The notes under the pieces were generated by a model. The model searched no databases, was not told where the DNA came from, and saw only the letters and a program-made list of their open reading frames with translations. A DNA stretch of 17,509 nt, from positions 1 through 17,509 of the forward strand of contig JAUIJW010000022.1 in NCBI GenBank assembly GCA_030431085.1. Direction: 5' to 3'. Of the stretch, positions 12,961 through 17,509 are shown one piece after another. Both the position numbers and the translations under genes were made by a program. Position 1 is the stretch's first letter; each line of letters starts with the position of its first letter. Origin of the DNA: Bacteroidia bacterium. Its GTDB lineage: Bacteria > Bacteroidota > Bacteroidia > Flavobacteriales > Flavobacteriaceae.

Positions 12961-15798
12961 ATGAAATATTACTTTAACGAAATTGAAAAGAAATGGCAAA
13001 ATTTTTGGAGTGAAAACCAAACATTTAAAGCCGAAAATAATAGTAACAAGCCTAAGTTTTATGTGTTAGATATGTTTCCTTATCCTAGTGGAGCGGGTCT
13101 ACATGTTGGACATCCGCTAGGTTATATTGCATCAGATATATATGCGCGTTATAAACGCCACAAAGGGTTTAACGTATTGCATCCTCAAGGGTATGACTCC
13201 TTTGGCTTGCCAGCAGAACAATATGCCATTCAAACGGGGCAACATCCAGCCAAAACAACAGAGGAGAATATTAGAACCTATCGTCGTCAGCTAGATCAAA
13301 TAGGATTTTCATTCGATTGGAGTAGGGAAGTACGTACTTCTGATCCTCAATATTATAAATGGACACAGTGGATTTTTATACAGTTATTCGAGTCTTTTTA
13401 CTGTAAAAAAGATAATAAAGCAAAGCCTATTTCAGACTTGGTTACTTTGTTTGAAAAAGAAGGCAATACAAATGTAGACGCAGCCTGTGATGACGATGTT
13501 ATTGAGTTTTTAGCAGAAGATTGGCAACGATTTACCGATACAGAACAGCAAGAAATTTTAGCAAAATATAGGCTTACCTACCTCTCTGAAACAGAGGTGA
13601 ATTGGTGCCCTAAACTAGGTACAGTTTTAGCGAATGATGAAATTGTTAATGGTGTTTCTGAACGAGGTGGATATCCTGTAGTTCGTAAAAAGATGAAGCA
13701 ATGGAGTATGCGTATTACGGCCTATGCACAACGTTTGCTAGATGGCTTAAATACGATAGATTGGCCTCAGCCATTAAAAGATTCCCAGATAAATTGGATA
13801 GGTAAATCGGAAGGGGCATCGGTAACTTTTAAAGTGATGGCAGCTGAAGGTGATGTACACGCAGAAGAGCATGTTGATGGTATTGAAGTTTTTACTACGA
13901 GACCGGATACTATTTTTGGAGTATCGTTTATGACACTAGCACCAGAGCATGAATTGGTCGCTAAAATTACAACAGAAGAGTATAAAGAAGCCGTTTTAAA
14001 CTATATAGAAGCCACCGCTAAGCGTAGCGAACGAGAAAGGATGGCCGATGTAAAAACCATTTCTGGTCAGTTTACTGGAGCCTATGCCATACATCCTTTT
14101 ACAGGAAAACCAATTCCTATTTGGATTGGAGATTACGTATTGGCAGGTTATGGTACTGGGGCAGTAATGGCAGTGCCCTGCGGTGATCAACGAGATTATG
14201 ATTTTGCTAAGCATTTTGATATAGATATTCCTAATATTTTCCAAGACATTGATATTTCAAACGAAGCCTATGCCGATAAAAATGCTGTGATTTCTAATTC
14301 AGATTTTTTAAATGGATTGCCAGCTAAAAAAGCAATTAAACGTGCAATTTTCGAATTAGAACAAAGAGGTGTTGGTAAAGGTAAGATCAATTACCGTTTA
14401 CGTGATGCCGTTTTTTCGCGTCAGCGTTATTGGGGAGAGCCTTTTCCAGTTTATTATAAAAATGGTCTACCACAAATGATTAATGTCAAGCATTTACCAA
14501 TGACCTTACCAGAAGTTGAAAAATATTTGCCAACCGAAGATGGAAAACCACCTTTAGGTAATGCCACTGTTTGGGCTTGGGATTGTCGTACAAATAACGT
14601 GGTTGACAATGATTTAATAGATCATGAAAATGTATTTCCATTAGAATTAAATACCATGCCAGGGTGGGCAGGAAGCTCTTGGTATTTTAACCGTTATATG
14701 GATGCCAATAATAGTACGGAGTTGGCCAGTAAGAGCGCTTTAAATTATTGGAGAGATGTTGATTTGTATATTGGTGGGAGCGAACACGCTACCGGCCATT
14801 TATTATATGCTCGTTTTTGGCAAAAATTTTTATATGATAGAGGTTTAGTGCCTGTAGATGAATTTGCGAAAAAGCTTATCAATCAAGGGATGATTCTTGG
14901 AACAAGCGCTTTTGTTTACAGATTGGAAGGTGAAAATAAATTTATTTCCTCTGGATTAGTTAATAGTCAAAAAGTGCAGCCAATTCATGCAGATGTATCA
15001 TTTGTAAATGCATCGAACGAATTAGATATTGAAGCCTTTAAAAATTGGAGACCAGAATTTAAAGAGGCTGAGTTTATCAAAGAAGAAGGTGCTTTTAAAG
15101 TGTCTCGTGAAGTTGAAAAAATGTCGAAATCTAAATATAATGTGGTCAACCCCGATGATATTTGTGAAACATATGGTGCCGATACTTTGCGTTTATACGA
15201 GATGTTTTTAGGTCCGTTAGAGCAAGCAAAACCTTGGAATACAGCTGGTATTACGGGCGTACATTCATTTTTGAAAAAGTTATGGAAATTATATATTAAG
15301 AATGATGAGTTTTCTGTCTCTGATGAGGTGCCAACCAAAGAAGAGCTAAAAACACTGCATAAAACCATTAAAAAGGTAGATGATGATATTGCTAATTTTT
15401 CTTTTAATACATCGGTAAGTTCTTTTATGATTGCTGTAAATGAATTAACCGCTCAAAAATGTAATAAACGCGCTATTTTAGAACCATTAGCGGTTTTAAT
15501 TTCTCCTTATGCACCACATATTGCAGAAGAATTATGGTGTAAACTTGGACATGATAACTCTATAGCTACAGCTGAGTTTCCAGTATTTGATCCTAAAAAC
15601 TTAATTGAAAGTACAAAAACATACCCCATATCATTTAATGGTAAAATGCGATTTACCATGGATCTATCTTTAGACTTATCTAAAGAAGACATAGAAAAAG
15701 AGGTGATGGCGCATGAAAAAACAATACAACAGCTCGATGGAAGGGCCCCTAAAAAAGTAATTGTGATACCTGGTAAAATTGTGAACATAGTAGGTTGA
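12961..15798 (+). CDS. leuS: leucyl-tRNA synthetase
   Basis: It charges tRNA-Leu with leucine in the cytosol. The 945 residues include the class I HIGH motif as HVGH (48-51, in PYPSGAGLHVGHPLGY). The editing domain has TTRPDTIFG near 311-319 and GTGAVMAVPCGDQRDYDFA with the proofreading Asp409. The KMSKS loop is exact at 720-724 (VEKMSKSKYNVVNPDD). The anticodon and C-terminal domains follow to the GKIVNIVG end. A segment around 135-180 with an acidic run is longer than in E. coli LeuRS and typical of the Bacteroidota version. The promoter is well formed 38 bp upstream. The SemiSWEET gene starts 2 bp after the stop. Confidence 0.97.
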   Translation: MKYYFNEIEKKWQNFWSENQTFKAENNSNKPKFYVLDMFPYPSGAGLHVGHPLGYIASDIYARYKRHKGFNVLHPQGYDSFGLPAEQYAIQTGQHPAKTTEENIRTYRRQLDQIGFSFDWSREVRTSDPQYYKWTQWIFIQLFESFYCKKDNKAKPISDLVTLFEKEGNTNVDAACDDDVIEFLAEDWQRFTDTEQQEILAKYRLTYLSETEVNWCPKLGTVLANDEIVNGVSERGGYPVVRKKMKQWSMRITAYAQRLLDGLNTIDWPQPLKDSQINWIGKSEGASVTFKVMAAEGDVHAEEHVDGIEVFTTRPDTIFGVSFMTLAPEHELVAKITTEEYKEAVLNYIEATAKRSERERMADVKTISGQFTGAYAIHPFTGKPIPIWIGDYVLAGYGTGAVMAVPCGDQRDYDFAKHFDIDIPNIFQDIDISNEAYADKNAVISNSDFLNGLPAKKAIKRAIFELEQRGVGKGKINYRLRDAVFSRQRYWGEPFPVYYKNGLPQMINVKHLPMTLPEVEKYLPTEDGKPPLGNATVWAWDCRTNNVVDNDLIDHENVFPLELNTMPGWAGSSWYFNRYMDANNSTELASKSALNYWRDVDLYIGGSEHATGHLLYARFWQKFLYDRGLVPVDEFAKKLINQGMILGTSAFVYRLEGENKFISSGLVNSQKVQPIHADVSFVNASNELDIEAFKNWRPEFKEAEFIKEEGAFKVSREVEKMSKSKYNVVNPDDICETYGADTLRLYEMFLGPLEQAKPWNTAGITGVHSFLKKLWKLYIKNDEFSVSDEVPTKEELKTLHKTIKKVDDDIANFSFNTSVSSFMIAVNELTAQKCNKRAILEPLAVLISPYAPHIAEELWCKLGHDNSIATAEFPVFDPKNLIESTKTYPISFNGKMRFTMDLSLDLSKEDIEKEVMAHEKTIQQLDGRAPKKVIVIPGKIVNIVG

Positions 15799-15800
15799 TA

Positions 15801-16067
15801 ATGACATTTAACGTAGAAATTATTGGCATGGTTGCTGCCGTCTTAACGACGTCTGGTTTTGTGCCACAGGTATATAAATCATGGAAAACAAAATCAGTCG
15901 ATGGTGTTTCTCTTACCATGTTTATGGTTTTGTTTATAGGTATTATTTGTTGGTTTTTTTACGGGTTACTTATTGATAGTATTTCTGTCATTTTAGCGAA
16001 TCTTATTTCAGGGCTTTTAGTATTAGTTCAAATTATATTAAAGATTCTATATCACAAGAAGAAATAG
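15801..16067 (+). CDS. SemiSWEET sugar transporter (PQ-loop, three-helix)
   Basis: The 88-residue product is an integral membrane protein with three predicted helices (about 5-22, 37-57, 62-82) and a basic tail HKKK. The PQ motif is in SGFVPQVYKSWKT (Pro22, Gln23), Trp51 lies in CWFFYG and Asn67 in ILANL, matching the residues that line the sugar pocket in bacterial SemiSWEETs, which work as homodimers. The ATG at 15801 is preferred over an in-frame TTG at 15795, which overlaps the leuS stop. Only 2 bp separate it from leuS, so the two are probably co-translated. The substrate is not predictable from sequence. Confidence 0.88.
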   Translation: MTFNVEIIGMVAAVLTTSGFVPQVYKSWKTKSVDGVSLTMFMVLFIGIICWFFYGLLIDSISVILANLISGLLVLVQIILKILYHKKK

Positions 16068-16084
16068 TTATAGTATTTTTTTGT

Positions 16085-16092
16085 TAAATTTG
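16085..16092 (+). promoter_or_regulatory. candidate -7 box for the T9SS protein gene (TAAATTTG)
   Basis: TAAATTTG matches TAnnTTTG 10 bp before the ATG at 16103, which would give an almost leaderless message or favour the second ATG at 16109. The flanking sequence has a TTGTTAAA direct repeat (16081-16088 and 16090-16097), so the match could be fortuitous. Confidence 0.35.
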
Positions 16093-16102
16093 TTAAAAAC
16101 AA

Positions 16103-17059
16103 ATGCTTATGAAACAAAAAATTACTCAAGATTCTAAATTTCATTCAGTTTTACTGCTACTTTTCGCCATAGCCTTTATAAACTTCGGCTATGCCCAGCA
16201 ATTGCATATTGCGGATGGGGGAAGTTTTTATGTAAAAAACAATACAGTTTTTACCACAAGTAATACTATTGTTACTGTTGAAGATTTAGGTAGTTTCCAA
16301 TTAGATTCTGGTAACAGTTGGGGGTCATCTCAAGAATTTGTTGACGGAGTTGTAACAGCTTTAGGTACGGGTGTTACCAAATTACCAATTGGTGATAACG
16401 GTAACTATGCTCCAGTTGTTGCCAATCATTCCACACCAATAACGGCCTCTTACAAGCAATCTGCTCCAAATGGCGGAAGTTTGGGAGGTGATGTGCTAGC
16501 CGTAACTGATAAAGAATATTGGGAACTTAATGGAACAGCCACAATAACCCTAGGATGGAACCCTTCTAGTGATATTGCAAATTTTGTAAACGATAATGGT
16601 GCATCTGTTAATGGTTTAACGATAGTTGGGTATCAATCAGGCACTTGGGATTTGTTAACGGCACCCCAAACCAGTGTTGTCTCTGGAGATGAAGATAACG
16701 GTACTGTAAGTACAGGCCCTACTAGCGAGGTGAACTTAAGCGGATACTCTCAAATAACAATTGGTTTAGACCGCCAGGCAGTACTCTCTGTTGATGGCTT
16801 GTTTGCAGATAGGGGTATTCAATTAATTTCCAATCCGGTAACGAGTGGTGATGATATCAGGTTTACGTCTTCTTTAGAACTTAAAGATTTAAATGTTACA
16901 CTGTACGATATCATGGGGAGAACCATTAGAAATTATCAAGATGTGAAATTGTCTAACCATGTAGGAGTATTGACTCGTAATGGTTTGAACAGTGGTGTTT
17001 ATTTCCTTCAGTTTGAAAGTGAAGGAAGAAAAGGGGTGAAAAAAGTAATTATAGAATAA
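16103..17059 (+). CDS. secreted protein with T9SS type A sorting domain
   Basis: The 318-residue product has a signal peptide (hydrophobic LLLLFAIAFINF, cleavage after Ala31 before Gln). The middle is low-complexity beta-rich surface protein sequence containing TKLPIGDNGNYAPV, a phrase common in Bacteroidota extracellular proteins. Residues about 237-318 form a type A C-terminal sorting domain: ISNPVTSGDDIRF, LNVTLYDIMGRTI, GLNSGVYFLQFE and the closing KGVKKVIIE. The protein should cross the outer membrane by the type IX secretion system and be attached or released. ATG at 16103 is used, but ATG at 16109 (MKQKITQD) is equally good. The next gene starts 7 bp downstream and probably forms an operon with it. 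Confidence 0.88.
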   Translation: MLMKQKITQDSKFHSVLLLLFAIAFINFGYAQQLHIADGGSFYVKNNTVFTTSNTIVTVEDLGSFQLDSGNSWGSSQEFVDGVVTALGTGVTKLPIGDNGNYAPVVANHSTPITASYKQSAPNGGSLGGDVLAVTDKEYWELNGTATITLGWNPSSDIANFVNDNGASVNGLTIVGYQSGTWDLLTAPQTSVVSGDEDNGTVSTGPTSEVNLSGYSQITIGLDRQAVLSVDGLFADRGIQLISNPVTSGDDIRFTSSLELKDLNVTLYDIMGRTIRNYQDVKLSNHVGVLTRNGLNSGVYFLQFESEGRKGVKKVIIE

Positions 17060-17066
17060 AATAAAA

Positions 17067-17509
17067 ATGATGATAAAAAAAATACAATTATTAATGGTGA
17101 CTTTATTTGTAGTTGCCACAGGATATGCACAAGTTGGGATTGGAACCACTACTCCAGACGGTTCGGCCGCATTAGATGTTTCTGCAACAGATAAAGGGTT
17201 TTTAATGCCAAGAATGACCACTGCGCAACGTGAAGCCATCGCTACACCTGCCGCAGGTTTGCAGGTTTACGATTTAGATACCAATACTATTTGGAATTAT
17301 AACGGTACAGATTGGACAGAAAACTCTGGCGCAGGTAAGTTTGTAGATGGAGATACTCCAGAAATAGCGTATTACGATGGAAGAGTTGGTATAGGGAGAA
17401 GTAATTTTTCACCAGTGCATAAACTCTGGGTTGAAGGTCATAATGATACTGGCGGTACAAACGTCCCTCTAAAAGTTGTAGCTTTATCAGAAGCCCTAAG
17501 TACGAATAC
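17067..17509 (+). CDS. exported tail-fibre-like protein, N-terminal part (runs off the window)
   Basis: The frame opens at 17067 (a second ATG follows immediately at 17070) and stays open to the edge, about 147 residues. A signal peptide (IQLLMVTLFVVATGYA, cleavage before Gln) is followed by VGIGTTTPDGSAALDV and a KGFLMPRMTTAQREAI block, then GLQVYDLDTNTIWNYNGTDW and GRVGIGRSNFSP. This is the N-terminal pattern of large Bacteroidota extracellular proteins, many ending in a phage tail-fibre chaperone domain (peptidase S74), which cannot be seen here. It lies 7 bp after the T9SS-sorted protein gene. Cell-surface location is inferred. Confidence 0.8.
   Translation, partial: MMIKKIQLLMVTLFVVATGYAQVGIGTTTPDGSAALDVSATDKGFLMPRMTTAQREAIATPAAGLQVYDLDTNTIWNYNGTDWTENSGAGKFVDGDTPEIAYYDGRVGIGRSNFSPVHKLWVEGHNDTGGTNVPLKVVALSEALSTN

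Noticed and set aside
14985..15368. 127-residue open frame antisense to leuS
   Set aside because: It overlaps the conserved KMSKS region of leuS and has no family features of its own.
15795..15800. TTG start at 15795 for the SemiSWEET gene
   Set aside because: An ATG two codons downstream at 15801 gives a normal N-terminus for the family.
16889..17239. Minus-strand open frame across the T9SS gene end and the next gene start
   Set aside because: It would cover the sorting domain and the next gene's signal peptide, both clear on the plus strand.

Overview
The window reads as chromosomal DNA of a member of the Flavobacteriaceae (Bacteroidota), probably marine. The DNA is AT-rich. Several genes are preceded by the Bacteroidota -7 box TAnnTTTG, and leuS also has a TTG 19 bp upstream of it. 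Exported proteins carry signal peptides ending just before Gln. There is a type IX secretion (T9SS) type A sorting domain, and families typical of this phylum are present (DUF2911, DUF4412, two-part PagL-like acyloxyacyl hydrolase, LeuRS with an extra insertion). I see no mobile element, CRISPR array, tRNA or rRNA.

Layout. 1-2133 (+): the possible tail of an upstream gene, a small AgmX/PglI-like lipoprotein whose last residues look frameshifted, and fhs (formate-tetrahydrofolate ligase), closed by a bidirectional terminator. 2164-5788 (-): a gyrB-mdh operon ending in a terminator, followed by a DUF4412 secreted protein. 5789-6783: about 1 kb without protein genes. 6784-9958 (-): an outer-membrane PagL-like lipid A deacylase homologue followed by an OmpR-type response regulator and its histidine kinase. 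10076-11186 (+): tandem DUF2911 paralogues. 11189-12808 (-): a YtcJ-type amidohydrolase lipoprotein, divergent from leuS. 12961-16067 (+): leuS coupled to a SemiSWEET transporter gene. 16103-17509 (+): a T9SS-sorted surface protein and the start of a second exported protein with a tail-fibre-like N-terminus that runs off the window.

The most interesting part is the 1 kb gap between gyrB and the histidine kinase gene. It holds three tandem copies of one structured RNA, all on the minus strand. Each has a long two-part stem-loop presenting the invariant loop TGAGGGGAAT, then a GCAAAT-type stem enclosing invariant ATTAAGCTAT, then its own intrinsic terminator. The stems differ in sequence between copies but keep their pairing, which is covariation visible by eye. 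Two copies have a perfect TACATTTG promoter box upstream. I cannot say from sequence alone whether this is an already catalogued flavobacterial RNA family (Flavo-1 is one to test). The exposed loop is complementary over 12-13 nt to codons 3-7 of the nearby amidohydrolase mRNA, the only such match I found elsewhere in the window, so a trans-acting regulatory role is a testable idea.
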